The notes under the pieces were generated by a model that saw nothing but the letters and a program-made list of their open reading frames with translations, searched no databases and was not told where the DNA came from. Shown here piece after piece: positions 34,875-46,945 of a stretch of 64,000 nt of DNA. Positions within the stretch are counted from its first letter, which is position 1. Each line of letters opens with the position of its first letter. Source of the DNA: Agapanthus africanus (lineage: Eukaryota; Streptophyta; Magnoliopsida; Asparagales; Amaryllidaceae); the NCBI GenBank assembly GCA_030015575.1, contig JASDDO010000016.1, forward strand, positions 178,310,815-178,374,814, given 5' to 3'. The position numbers and the translations under genes are program-made.

Positions 34875-37006
34875 ATGTCTCCAAGGACAAGCTCAGCTCT
34901 CGACACAGCTCCCATCTCCTACACGATGAAGATGGACGCCAGGACGGTCCTTCTGGCCAGTCTCGGGCGACAATGGGAAGAGTCGCCGCTTCCATTCGGC
35001 TCTATTCTGTTCGTGTCAGCTAACGCCATCCCAGCTCCTCAAGCCCTGGTGACAGACAAACCGGTATCGAAAGGCAAGAGGCCAAATATGGTTGTCTCGA
35101 AGGCGCCCTAACTCAAACGCAAGTCGGTGTTTGTACGACTCTCTTTGGCCCCAGCTGGGGGCAAGGCCATCACCACCAACAAAGCAACAAGGCGTCTCGA
35201 GCAAGCTCCGGCGGTGCCCCTGACAACTACTCGATCGGGTGACTTCTCTAAGCTCCCCTTTAATCGGCTCACGATGGCTTCCTGGACGACGGATGCCCGC
35301 CAAGCCCGCAAAATCGAGAAGTTAAGACAGAAAAGGCTCAGATATAGAGCCAACAAAAGGGCTAGGGCTCCCGCCAGGCCGAACTTCATGAGGTTCGAAG
35401 AACAGGGTTATCCCGCCAAAGTTGAGGATCTGGCTGGATATGTGGTCCACACTGTCTATATGGTGGGCACGCGCAGCAAGAGAAAGGATGGGGCCACCAC
35501 ATCTCAAACCCAATCTGGCTTGAATGTGTTGCCGCTTCCCAAGAACAGCCGCCTCCACTGGATGATGAAAACCCTCTTGATGAGGATGATAGGCAGAAAG
35601 ACCCCTCAGTCTATGTAGAGTCAAGCTCAGACAGCGAGGAAGAGACGACATTCCGCCCCAGGACCGCGGAGCAAGAGCTGCTTCAAGAGCTCCGAAAGCA
35701 GCTCAGAAACAAAGACAAGGAGATGGCCAAACTTTACTCCAAAATTGACGGCTTGACGAATGTCGCCTTGCAGCTCACTGCTCGACTTGCTTCTCAGCCG
35801 CCCAATCAAGCGCAGGGCTCTGCTCATGAACCGGGAAACGGTGTCCCAAGGCAGCCGACGCCTATTCTCTCAAATCCAAAGGTGGACGGATCGCATAAAA
35901 GTCAGCCGCATCCTATCTCGGGGAATGTCTTGGCTACCGATGGCAGTAGCCCGCTAACTCAAGATCAAATCATAGATTTGATTGCCAACAAAGTCAAAAC
36001 ATTGGTAGTCGAAGCGCAAAAAGATATCAGCAGTAGTGGGAGACCATATCCTGCTCAGTATGATCTGGTAGAATTTCGTAGCGGCTATGTCATCCCTAAA
36101 TTCGGAGGATTTGATGGGACGGGAAATGCGAATCAGCACATCGCCCATTTTAAAGCCTCATGCGGGAATACCGGGGGCAATGATGCGCTTCTCCTCCGCC
36201 AGTTCGTTAATAGCTTGGCCGATGTTGCTTTCGACTGGTGCGTGAGCTTACCGGATGGCTCCATCACATCTTTCGTCCAAATGGAGTCTCTGTTTCGGCA
36301 GAGGTTCATGAGCGTCAGCGATAAGATCACCATCGCCGACCTCGTAAGGACCAAGCCAAAGAACAACGAAAACAGCACAGATTTTATAACCCGATGGCGC
36401 AATCTCTCCGTCAAATGTGAACCGCCGATAGAGCAGGACCAATCTGTCAGTCTCCTCGTCGGAAATCTCAACAATTGGATGGCCCCGTTTCTATGCACCG
36501 CGGGTCTCAAAACATTCCAAGAGCTGACTAGAAAAGTCCATATGTTGGAGCGCTCAAAGCAGGAGTCCTCCTCGGATTCCCAAAATAAAAATAAGTCCTG
36601 AAGAAACCGAAAGGACGATAATCGCAAAGGCAGAAATTCTGACGATTCTGAATCTTTTAACACTTCGGCCAACCGAAATAAGCAAGGGATGAGCAGGCCT
36701 AATGCCAACCAGCCTCGGAATCCAGTGTTCGGAGAGGGAGGAGAATCTCCACTGAAAGAGAAGCTAGATAAGGTCTATTCCTTCAGAAGGGACAAAATCC
36801 GCAAAATATTCAAAGACGCCCTGAGGAACAGTCTACAACTGCCAGAGTCAAAAAGACCGCAGGAAGCGAATATGACCGACGACCCCAAATACTGCCCCTA
36901 TGACAGAGTGATAGGTCATGCAATTGAGGACTGCTTCGTCTTCAAAGATTGGGTCGAAAAGCAATACAAGGCAGGAGAGATAGAACTGTCTAAAGGCGTA
37001 TGTTAA
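34875..37006 (+). pseudogene. gag: Gypsy-type gag, disrupted (Gag1)
   Basis: A single gag broken by a stop at 35109-35111, a frameshift near 35500-35540 and a stop at 36599-36601. Parts in order: a basic N-terminal region (35127-35600); an acidic stretch and a likely coiled coil (EQELLQELRKQLRNKDKEMA, 35669-35730); the Gag core (FGGFDGTGNANQHIAHFK, VNSLADVAFDWCVSLPDGSI, FRQRFMSV) around 36060-36560; and a C-terminal C/H/C cluster (KYCPYDRVIGHAIEDCF) near 36885-36940 that may be a nucleocapsid motif. The core resembles Gag of Tat-type gypsy elements. Gag would assemble the particle. No protease or RT frame follows. Confidence 0.8.
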
Positions 37007-37100
37007 CAAACAGTCCAGCTACGATCGCCAATTTCATACAAACAGAGACCGAAGTTCGTCGTGAAACTGATTCTCTCAGACATCTACTTTTCTCTGAAAA

Positions 37101-37190
37101 CAATCGACCACCACGTCATTAAACTGGGAACAGTCGACCACCACGTCATTAAACTGGGAACAATCGACCTCTAAGTCGTTAAACTGGGAA
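37101..37190 (+). repeat. Three 30-bp tandem repeats (Gag1 interior)
   Basis: Units 37101-37130, 37131-37160 and 37161-37190, each ending TTAAACTGGGAA. The sequence on to 37403 is A-rich and noncoding, with looser repeats of GCCGAAATGAT. Confidence 0.85.
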
Positions 37191-37403
37191 TGTAAAAAAA
37201 AATGTGTAAATAAAAAGAAAAAAGTGAAAAGTCAAAATGATGGGGAAACTCGCAATAAAAAATCATTGAGTAAAATAAAGATGAAAAATAAAGCCGAAAT
37301 GATTGGGCAGCCGCGAATAAATAGCCGAAATGATAGGGCAATCGCGACCTTCGCGATAAGAAAAGCTGAACTGATAGAGCAATCGCGGTAAAAAAAAACA
37401 ACA

Positions 37404-38464
37404 AAAACGACGAATGATGAGTCGCTCCTAGTGCCATATTCCAGTGCAGCGATGCAGACACCAACCAAAATCCAATCTCCCAAAATTCTCCTGGCCCTAC
37501 GATCAGTCCCCAAATTGACTACCGTATACAATCCACGGGCTCAAATAATTCTCATCATACCCATATCCCACTGCAATCACCAGTCCAGTGGCCGGTCTCC
37601 GCCCTTGAAATTATGCTCCATTTGGGAAGACCCACCTATGTGTCCTCATTATACGTGAGGAGAAAATCCCCGCGTAAGATCCTTACGACTCACAAAGGAA
37701 AAACACACTTGGGAGTCCTCACGACTCCTAAGGAGAAAATGCACCTACGAGATCCTTACGACTCGTAGGGAGAAAATGCTTTTATGGGACCCTCACGGCC
37801 CATAATATTGAAAAGCCTTAGGTGATAGGGATTTAAACCTGTCTCCTAAGCCATCGCTTCCCAATAGGCAATGACGAGTGATGAGTCGCTCCTGGTACCA
37901 TATTCCAGTGCAGCGATGCAGACGCTAGCCAGAATCCAAATCCCCAAGTGGCGAATGATGAGTCGCTCCTGGTACCATATTCCAGTGCAGCGATGAAGAC
38001 GCCAACCAAATTCCAAATCCCATACCCCAACGGCGAATGATGAGTCGCTCCTGGTACCATATTCCAGTATAGCGATGCTGACGCCAGCAAAGTCCCGAAA
38101 TTCTTCTGGCCCTACGGTCTAGATCATACATCCTGCAAAACCGTATACAATCCACGGGCGTAAAATGATCCCAATCTCTCCTAAGTCCTACCGGCGGGAC
38201 CACATTCAAAGTCCCACCGGCGATTAAGATAAAAAAAAACAAAAAACGGGTATGTCCACAATCAAAATGGGCACGGATGAAAACCCGAAAGGGCTCCGTG
38301 AGTATAAACAACAGGACTGCCGACGAGTTTGTGAAAACCCGAAAGGGTGCAAAACTCGTGAAAAAGAGATGAAATGTACTCGCAAAGTCCTCTCGACTTT
38401 GTGAGGAGAAAATTCCCGCGTGAGATCCTTACGACTCAGAAAGGAGCAACACGCATAGGAGTCC
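37404..38464 (+). repeat. Tandem repeat block of 77-82 bp units (Gag1 interior)
   Basis: Units beginning TGATGAGTCGCTCCT at 37415, 37879, 37956 and 38038, with further degraded units at 40339 and about 40423 beyond the solo LTR. They are interspersed with a second repeat type around ACGACTC and GGAGAAAAT (37640-37760, 38380-38460, 40180-40230). Translated ORFs here merely follow the repeat period. Confidence 0.8.
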
Positions 38465-40171
38465 TGATCAGTCAAAAATAGTGCATTCTCAACACGTTAA
38501 TTTCCCTACTATTATTGATCATATATAGGTGTTTATTGTAAATATAACACAGATTACGAATTCATTTGGAAAATACCAAATACCCTGTGTTATAGTTATA
38601 ATCGACATTCTAAAGGGAAATTAAGTGTTTATTACTATTCGCATGATTTTTATATCTCAACACTTGTCTCAAGATTCAGTGCAGGAAATTTTCCAGCTAA
38701 AAGAGCCGGAACTGCTAAATGTGCTGATAAAATACATCAAGTCCAAGACTTGTGATCTAGCAGTAAATAAGAAAGTATAAAAATATTCCAGACATCAGGA
38801 AAGTGCCATAAAGCCAACATGAAACAACCCTGAAGATTCCATGCAGAGATCACCTAAAAGGGCCGTAGATCCGCGGCCGAGTCAGGCCGATCCGCCGCGG
38901 ATCCGCGGCTGATCCAACTCATACTCCACGTGGCTTCTTCTCAACGGCAAAACTTCTTCAAGACGCTTCAAATCTCCAGAAGCTTCCCTCCAACATAAAG
39001 GCTTCTCATGCAAGCTAGCTAACTATCTTAATCTAGAAACTTCTCTACAACTACCTAGCTTCCAAGGGAATATTGACCTAGCTTCTAGGGGAAGCTAAAG
39101 GGAAAACTATAAAAGGGCACCTATGGCTTCATTACAAAGGTTGTTCATCAATTAGGTTAAAAATTCTAGCAAAATACAAATCAATTCAAATCAAGTTGGG
39201 TGACACAATTTGAGCCAAATCAAGATTCATTGAGTACCGACTCAAGCAAGCCTTCAACGAGCCTTTGAAGCAACGCCGATCTTCATCTGAGCAAGAGATC
39301 CACGACGATCCGCGACTCAAGAAGACCAAAGCGAAGCTAGTTTCGACGATTTAGTTCCTCCTCAAATCTTGTAATCTTTGAGTGAATTGTACCGAAGCGT
39401 TGATTAATAAAAGGTGAAAATTCTAAATCTTGCTTTTCTTTACATTCTTGCATTATGAAGAGTTATAGATTCTTGATTCTTGTCTTTTTCACGATGTTTG
39501 AGTGAAACTCCGCTTGTAGCAGAATCGAGAGAATAGGTAGATGATGATGATTAAATTCTTGAACGATTCTCAAGTCTTATGAGTTTTGTAAACTTTAGGA
39601 AAATTGAATCATCGAAGACCTAGTTTTGAGCGAGATCGCTTTCTTGAATGTTTTTGCTCCAAATTAGATATCAACGATCGATGATTTAATTTGCTAGAGG
39701 CTTGAATTTGAATGATAATCAATGAAAGGACAAGGGATGATGATGAAGAAACCCTAGTTTCTTCAATAGATCCCTAAACCTCATTGATCGTCATCGATCT
39801 AGCAACAAATCCTCAATAGATAAGAATTTGTAATCATTAGTATTCATCATCACTATCAATTTGATCGATTCCTACAAGCTACTTTACAAATCTTGATAAT
39901 TCAATTGGTTTGGACATTTTCTTGATCTTTATTAACATTTGATTTTAGATCTATATCTTTATGATTCTTGAAACTAAATTTCACAAATATTGAATCATTT
40001 TCTTTTATCTTTTAATTTTCAACTCAACTAAAACGATTTCGAACAAATCACACTTTCCCTGTGGACGATCCGCATTCACCGACGAACCTATAATAGACAC
40101 CGTTAATTGATTGCGGTATAAATTTCTATGGTTGTGAAACATTTCCAAATACACACGAAGAAGATCAATCA
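38465..40171 (+). mobile_element. Solo Athila-type LTR (1707 bp)
   Basis: Starts TGATCAGTCAAAAATAG and ends GATCAATCA, with target duplication AGTCC at 38460-38464 and 40172-40176. No primer site or interior follows. It is the same LTR family as Ath1 in opposite orientation. A solo LTR with an intact duplication results from recombination between the two LTRs of a full element. Confidence 0.92.
38862..38909. promoter_or_regulatory. Paired palindromes, solo Athila LTR
   Basis: GCCGTAGATCCGCGGC (38862-38877) and the perfect GCCGCGGATCCGCGGC (38894-38909), starts 32 bp apart, about 400 bp into the LTR. Confidence 0.88.
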
Positions 40172-40499
40172 AGTCCCCACGACTCCTAAGGAGAAAATAC
40201 ACCTACGGGATCCTTTCGACTCGTAGGGAGAAAATGCTTTTATGGGACCCTTACGGCCTATAAAATTGAAAATCCTTAGGTGATAGGGATCTAAACCTGC
40301 CTCCTAAGCCATCAATTCCCAAATCCTCTCGGGGCAAATGATGAGTTGCTCCTGGCATTATTCCAGTGCAGCAATGCAGATGCTAGACAAAAACCGAAAT
40401 CCTTAAATCCACTCATGGCAAAAGATGATTCACTCTTGGTACCATGTTCCAGTATAACGATGCTGATGTCAACCTAAATCAAATCAAACTAACAACCTC

Positions 40500-41290
40500 T
40501 GCGGCGGAATCATGCTTCATCCCAGAATTTACCCCGTGTCGAAATCATGCTTCGCCTCGGGATATCTAGCTTACCTGTCGGAATTATACTTCGGCTCGGA
40601 ATCAACCAGCGACCTCCTCGTCGGAATTAAGCACCACCTCGGAATTAAGTCAACCAGCAAGCTCTGCGTCGAAATCATGCTTTGTCTCAGAATTTACCCC
40701 GTGTCGAAATCATGCTTCTCCTCGGGATATCTACCTTCCCTGTCGGAATTATGCTTCGGCTCGGATTCAACCAGCGACCTCCTCGTCGGAATTAAGCTCC
40801 GCCTCGGAATCAAGTCAACCAGCAAGCTCTGCGTCGAAATCATGCTTCGTCTCAGAATGTACCCTGTGTCGAAATCAAGTTTCGCCTCGGAGTATCTGCT
40901 TTCCCCATCGGAATTATGCTTCGCCTGGGAATCAACCTCTGCATCGAAATTATGATCCGGTCAGAATGTCTGCCGCTCATCGGAATTATGCTCCGATCCC
41001 TGGAATCATGCTCCGCTCTTCGGAATGATGCTCCGATCTTCGGAATTATGCTCCGACCCTTGGGAATTATGCTCCGCTCTCCGGAATGATGCTCCGATCC
41101 TCGGAATTATGCTCCGACTTTGGGGAATCAAGCTCCGCTCATCAGAATGATACTCCAACCCTTTGGAATCATGCTCCGCTCATCGGAATTATGCTCCGAT
41201 CCCTGGAATCATGCTTCGCTCTTCAGAATGATGCTCCGATCTCCGGAATTATGCTCCCGGGATGATGCTCCACCCCTGGAATGATGTTCC
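40500..41290 (+). repeat. CGGAATTATGCTCCG tandem repeat array (Gag1 interior)
   Basis: About 800 bp of short units related to CGGAATTATGCTCCG. The first part has a 165-bp higher-order period (marker at 40526, 40691 and 40856). Because 165 is a multiple of three, this leaves a 147-codon ORF (40512-40955) that I do not consider a gene. Confidence 0.85.
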
Positions 41291-41358
41291 ACCTCAAAGT
41301 CCAACTTCAAGATCCATCAATTTCATGCACACAACTCATGCATGCGGTGTGCATTCAT

Positions 41359-41373
41359 TGATGGGGGGCACTT
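41359..41373 (+). promoter_or_regulatory. Polypurine tract (Gag1)
   Basis: TGATGGGGGGCACTT immediately before the 3' LTR. Confidence 0.75.
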
Positions 41374-42171
41374 TGTTGGGGTCGAATATTGCACCCCGGT
41401 TGACCAAGTCAAAGTCAAAGTCAACCCCAACCCAGGTGGGCCCAAGCCTAGGTCAAGCAGGCCCATGCCCAAGTCGAGCCCGCGGCCAGCCTCCCCATTC
41501 CAATATAGAAATCATGTAATAAATAATTTTTATGTAATTTTTTATGCATGAATGGGCATAAAGCCAAATTTTTGTAAAGCCCATGGCTTATGTGCAAAAA
41601 GAAATAGCACATGAGTCATGGGATGGGCAAAATGCCATTTTGTAAAGCCCAATGGGCTATATGTAAATGTGTAAGCCTATATAAGGCAACATGATGATGA
41701 ATAAAGGATATACTTTTCATTCCCTCAAAAATCTAGGGTTCTTTGTGCCTCCTACTCCGTCCTGAAGGTTCTAAACCTTCTCCTTTCTTTTGAATTAAAT
41801 CAATAGTTTTACTCTTCCTTTTCCAAAACTAAATAGTTTTTCACCACAAAACCCACAAAGGGGAGCTCAGATCATCCATTAGATCTCAAAAAGGGGAAGA
41901 CTTTTAAGACTCACCCCCTTTTCTCCAAGATCCAGCCGAGCAAGAGGAAGAAGAAGGAGACCCATCTCCAGAAATCCCATCTTGGGAAGATCCAGAGCCA
42001 AAGGGAGAAACAAAGCAGCCCCTTTGATCATTTTTAGATATTTTTAGGAGTCTAACTCCATTAAAGATCCATTGGAGTTTAACTCCCTAAATTAATATCT
42101 GTTAGGAGTTCAACTCTATAAGTCAAATCGGGAGCACAGCTTCCAGTGCAGGGACCAAGTCCCTTTGCTGC

Positions 42172-42433
42172 TGGCGCGCAGCGCCCGCGTGCCAGGCACG
42201 TGGTGCGCTGGCGCTCTGGCGTGCAGCTCCCGCGTGCGAGGCACGTGGTGCACTGGGCTCTGGCGCTCAGCGCCCGCATGCCAGGCACGTGGTGCGCTGG
42301 CGCTCAGCGCCCGCGTTCCAGGCACGTGGTGCGCTGGCGCTCTGGCGCTCAGCGCCCGCGTGCCAGGCACGTGGTGCCCTGGTGCTCTGGCAATCAGCGT
42401 CCGCGTGCCGCGCACGTGGTGCGCTAGCGCTTT
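42172..42433 (+). repeat. G-box minisatellite, six units (Gag1 3' LTR)
   Basis: CACGTG at 42197, 42242, 42286, 42323, 42368 and 42413; spacings 45, 44, 37, 45, 45 bp. The 5' LTR of the same element has two units. A TTTATATATA stretch follows about 45 bp downstream. Confidence 0.88.
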
Positions 42434-42464
42434 CTTCCACGCATCCTTTGGATTTCCTTTCCCT

Positions 42465-42465
42465 T

Positions 42466-42496
<31 letters not shown>

Positions 42497-42518
42497 GTAT
42501 ATATATATACACACACAT
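42465..42518 (+). repeat. TA/CA microsatellite
   Basis: TA run with two GTA interruptions, followed by a short CA run. The 5' LTR has a TA/TG run at the same place (34287-34332). Confidence 0.85.
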
Positions 42519-42812
42519 ACTCCAAAACAGTTCTCCTGTTAGAAAAAATTTCTAACGGGGCGCTGCCCCGGACCCCGTAAGGGGGCTGCTAACCCCCTTG
42601 ACCCCTAGCCCTCTATCCGGGTAGCCGGACACCCGTAAAAACTCTGCGGGGCCCCCGATATATCCAAAACCCCTTCAAAACACAACACTGCACATTGCGT
42701 TCGCATGACCAGTTTAACCCATTAATCGGAGGTTCTCTCGCTCCAAAGGCGAGGGGTAATTAACGGCAGCTTAGTCCGCGACTGCCGGAGATTCGGATCC
42801 CTACAATCAATA

Positions 42813-45001
42813 TGTTAGTTATGTATATGCCCTAGAGGCCATTGTTGTACATTTGATGTATATTATAATGGATGCTTGGTTATATATAGAGAAGACTTTC
42901 TTGCTCGTCATGATAGTATGCTATTTGGTTTCACTTTATCTTAACATGTTGACTTGTATTGGTTTACTGTTTTACTCTCACATGTTGATAAAGCCCTTAG
43001 ATCTGTACTCGACTACTGGGACTATGATGAGATCATACTAGTGGGGCCGCGGTAGTCGATGAGTACATCTTATAACTGTTCCTAGTCGAGGGTATATCGA
43101 GACAGGGCATCGATACACCAGAGTAGACTAGCGTATACGCATCTTGACCCATATGATGGGCGATGGATGATCCCATATCCATCGGTGTTTGACATCAGAG
43201 ATGGTGTACGGGTGCTCAGTGGAGACTGGGTACACTGGACGGACTCGCCGAGAACTCCCAGATGGTGATATACCACACGTCAGATGGTAGTTCTCCGATG
43301 ACACTGGTACAGGGTAGTCTGTAGACCCGAGATCGTCATGGAGTCTTGTGTGATTCCCACTGTGCTTTGATTTCCACCTTACCACGTCCAAGAGGGCGTG
43401 CAAAACGGTGGCTTTTGGGTACAGTCCCGAATCACATGGAGGCAATGAGCGATAGGAGGGGATTCGTCTCTCCCGGTATAGGGAGTTGATGTTGTGCTGT
43501 GTTCGATTAGCTATAACTGGAAGTCCCTGGCCAGGGCTGATATAGAGATTTACTGGTAAGTGTTACTGGTAGTTTCTTGACCCGTTATGAGCCACACATC
43601 GACACGACTTATCGGTTACTGGGGTCTGACGTATACCACCCCTAGACTTGATAAGCGACATATCAGACGAACAGACCGGACTGTACGGGAGTGTTACTGA
43701 TCGGATTCACAGGAGAACGCACAGGCTAGCTTGTTGATCTTCTGATCGCTCAATACCTGGGTGGCTGTTACGTTTAGCTGACCGCTTGCAGCTTGTGGGT
43801 GTTTGATATGATCATCACCTGCTGCCGGCGTATTGACGATTCTTTAGAGTCCTACACAGAGATTTCTTGGCTCAGGCGAAACGGAGTAGAAGCATATATG
43901 TGATATGTGCAGGACCGAGAATAATGCGATATGGGATACCGTATTATATTCTCGCGATATTTAGATATGAACCGGGACATCGGATCAAGTGTTGATTCGA
44001 TGAATCGGTACATGATATATTAGTCGGTTATATTCGATATAGCCGGATCGTCGGATCAAGTGTTGATTCGATGATTTAATATATAATAATATATATGATA
44101 TATTATTATATTAACTAATATTGGCTTGCTTTATTATTTCATTTTCTCAGTGGATGATACATTGATATATATGCGATATATGTTAATTGTATTATTTTCT
44201 TTTGTTGCAAATATATAATATATATGTGATATATATTATTGTGACATGATATGATTAATTGTTAAACATGTTTAAGGATGATTAATTGAGGTTAGGGTTT
44301 GATTAGGGTTAGTAGCTTCAAGTTCCTTCTAGAAGCTTTTTCTTTTGTCATTCTTAAGATCTTTATGGATGACACATTCTTTAAACTCAACCAAACCCTA
44401 ACCCTAGTTGTTTCTCTACTTGTTCTTAGCCATTCATCCTTGACCATGGTTATATATCAATCATATGATTTATATTTCTATTCATCACAAAAGAAAAAAG
44501 ATTATCATTTATCTTTTCATTATCTTCTTCTTCCTTCTTCAAGAAAGCTTGCTAGTTTTTCTTGAAGTGATGAATAAAATTGAGAAAATGATTTAAAAGA
44601 AAGCAAAATCATTACTCTCTCATCCTCATCTCATCTAGCCCATGGGATTAGGGTGTTCTTCTCTTTTGAGTGAGAAAGCTTGAGTCGAAGCAACTTCAAG
44701 GTAGATCATCGGAGATTTGGAATACGACAAGCTAGAATGGATCGTTCGAGTCGTGGAGCCTCTCATGAGTCCGGGAGATCGTGGATCGCGGCAAAGGGAC
44801 TTCTACTCGGAGCTTGTGAAGTGAAGGAGCGGACTACAAAGGTTGTAATCCCTCACACTTAGATAAAAGTTATCATCTTGCATATTAAACCCTAATAATC
44901 TAGCAAAGATCCCGGCTTTGGGTTGTTCGGCACGTCTAAAATTTAATCCGGGCATGTTTGATGCCTTAAGAACCTTCACAAGAGTGCCTAGGAACCCTAC
45001 A
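42813..45001 (+). repeat. Cop5 5' LTR (2189 bp)
   Basis: Starts TGTTAGTTATGTATATGCC and ends GGAACCCTACA. The mid-LTR hairpin GCATATAT-GTG-ATATGTGC (43892-43910) has one mismatch that is absent from the 3' LTR copy. It has AT-rich GATATAT motifs at 43970-44250 and AAACCCTAA-like telo-box motifs near 44280-44400. Repeat ORFs of 60-105 codons recur in the 3' LTR and are not genes. Confidence 0.93.
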
Positions 45002-45002
45002 G

Positions 45003-45015
45003 TGGTATCAGAGCC
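45003..45015 (+). promoter_or_regulatory. Primer-binding site (Cop5)
   Basis: TGGTATCAGAGCC, one base after the LTR end; initiator-Met tRNA type. Confidence 0.94.
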
Positions 45016-45200
45016 TAGCTAGAGCATTAGGCGATGTGTTTACGAAGTTAAAACTCCGATCGAACCCGAAACGAACAAAATGGACCCCTCTCTGGAAATT
45101 TTTTAAATTTTGGGATTTTTCAGAATTAAAAATATGTAAAAAAATCAGCAGGTAATTCTAAGAATTACCATGAAACACGTGCCCACAATTCAACCAACTG

Positions 45201-45247
45201 AGCGCGGATCCGCGGCAGGAACATGGATCTCGCGGCGGTTCCGCGGC
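45201..45247. promoter_or_regulatory. Paired palindromes, Cop5 leader
   Basis: AGCGCGGATCCGCGGC (45201-45216) and GCGGCGGTTCCGCGGC (45232-45247), starts 31 bp apart, 198 bp after the primer site. Confidence 0.82.
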
Positions 45248-46640
45248 GGCACTGTAGGATTGGGACACGTGGCTTCATGGTTTTAACCGTAGGTACTTGC
45301 TGACTATTCTGGGTATTTTTAATCTGTTCCAGGTGTTTAAAATTCTGGGGTTTGTTTTGTAATAGTAGACTCGATCGGAAATTTTAAATTCGTATTTCTT
45401 TCCGGATATTTAGAAACTGTTAAACTATTTGAACGGATATCATTAACTTACTGTTTCCCGGTATGGCAAACTTTCAAGTGTTGAAATTTATTCGGGTTTA
45501 AATCTTTCGGGAAAATTGTACAAGTTAAGCGGTGGACCCTCTAGAAGACAACAAACCTTAACTCGATTATGTGACCGTCTTGAACTGCCTTTTGAACCTT
45601 CGGGTTTGGGGTAGTACGGCATGCCACATGTGAGGCGTTGGCTTGACCCTTCTACGGCTGGATCACCGGTACTGTAACATATTCTGGGATTATTTGAACT
45701 CCGCTCAAGAGTTGAGCGCTTTGGGAAATTTTGGGTGTTTGATTATCTGTTCGGAAAGTTTAATACTGTATATTTATCTGGAATGTGATACAATATGTGG
45801 AATTCATAGAGTTAGGCATGAAATGCGGAGTATGTGATATTTCGGATTTATGATGTCTAAAGTGATTGTGGATTCCAAATATTGTAGTTTTACACTTTCT
45901 TTTCTGTGACCGTAAGTGTAATATGTGATATCGCCGGTTTCGTTGTTATATGTCAACGACAATTGGGATGCGCATATTTACTTACGTTGATGATATGAGA
46001 TATTATGTGTTGCTGTGATATGTTATATTGGATCGTCGCGATCAGAATAGCCGGGGGTTTTATGTGAGATGAGGGTTTTTATTTTCATTCATGTAAAATT
46101 CATTTGTAATGTAATATTCTTTTATTTGGGGCACTTCCAGGTTGCGGTTGCTGTCACCAGTGTATATTATTTACTTTTCCGCATTAGGTAGACCCAAGGT
46201 GGGGAGCACAAGTGACCGGGTTCTAGGGTCCAGTGGGAGGCTATCTCGAGGAGTCGAGACCGGGTCTTCTAACCCTAGAATTGGCAGTGTTACTTGCCGC
46301 TCTCATAGGGGTCTTGGGATGTGGGTTTGGCTATTCGTCGCGACCGTGGAATCCGTGTTTTATACAAGCTCGTATTGAAAACACGGACGTCCTAGTATAT
46401 CCAATATTTCATATATGTTCTTCTGCTGCAATGTTCTGTGATGAGATCATATTACTGCCTGAGACGAATGCTTATACTATATATATAAGCTGATATATAA
46501 ATATTACTGCTTTCGTTTCTTCTGTGATGCTCAGGAAGCATAAGCTGATGGGATATTTATTAATGAGATTAATAAAAGAAAAGAAACCTAAAGATGTTGT
46601 AGAATCAAAACTTTATAAAAAGGGTAGCTACAGTTTTTCT

Positions 46641-46875
46641 TTGCACAGTGATATATACGATATATCCTGCACCTTATTCGATGAGGAAAGGACCGAGATC
46701 CCTTCACCGGGAGTGACTCCTTTAGCAAAACTGGCAGATGCTACAAAACGCGGTTTGTCTTTTGAATGCTTTTAGTGTTTTGCTTTGCACAGCGGTATAT
46801 ATGATATATCCTGCACCTTATTCGATGAGGAAAGGGCCGACGATCCCTTCACCGGGAGTGACCCCTTTAGCAAAA
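46641..46875 (+). repeat. Duplicated conserved leader block (Cop5)
   Basis: Two copies about 142 bp apart, each with ATATCCTGCACCTTATTCGA and CCCTTCACCGGGAGTGAC. Same arrangement as in Cop2 and Cop4. Confidence 0.75.
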
Positions 46876-46945
46876 CTAAGAAAAGCCTCAAAACACTCCT
46901 TTTCAAAAACACATGATTCTACGACGATATCAAGTTCATTACGCT

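Larger units (their letters stand above)
41374..42812 (+). repeat. Gag1 3' LTR, main part
   Basis: Starts TGTTGGGGTCG and is interrupted at 42812 by Cop5 (TSD CAATA, 42808-42812). It continues at 53140. It carries six G-box units and a long TA run. Confidence 0.9.

Noticed and set aside
36133-36708. A 191-codon minus-strand ORF.
   Set aside because: It is the antisense shadow of the Gag1 gag, whose plus-strand product has a recognisable Gag core.
40500-41290. CRISPR-like array of short repeats.
   Set aside because: Repeats are imperfect, directly tandem, without unique spacers of constant length, and lie inside a plant retroelement.
42116-42514. Histidine- and proline-rich ORFs over the minisatellite (and at 34104-34400).
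   Set aside because: They are translations of the 45-bp tandem units and TA run; length follows unit number.
44388-44410. Telomere-like AAACCCTAACCCTAG.
   Set aside because: Only about one and a half units, present in both Cop5 LTRs. It is better read as a telo-box-like LTR motif than as interstitial telomere.
45003-45015. tRNA-like matches at primer sites.
   Set aside because: They match only the 3' end of a tRNA, next to LTR ends; no tRNA gene body is present.
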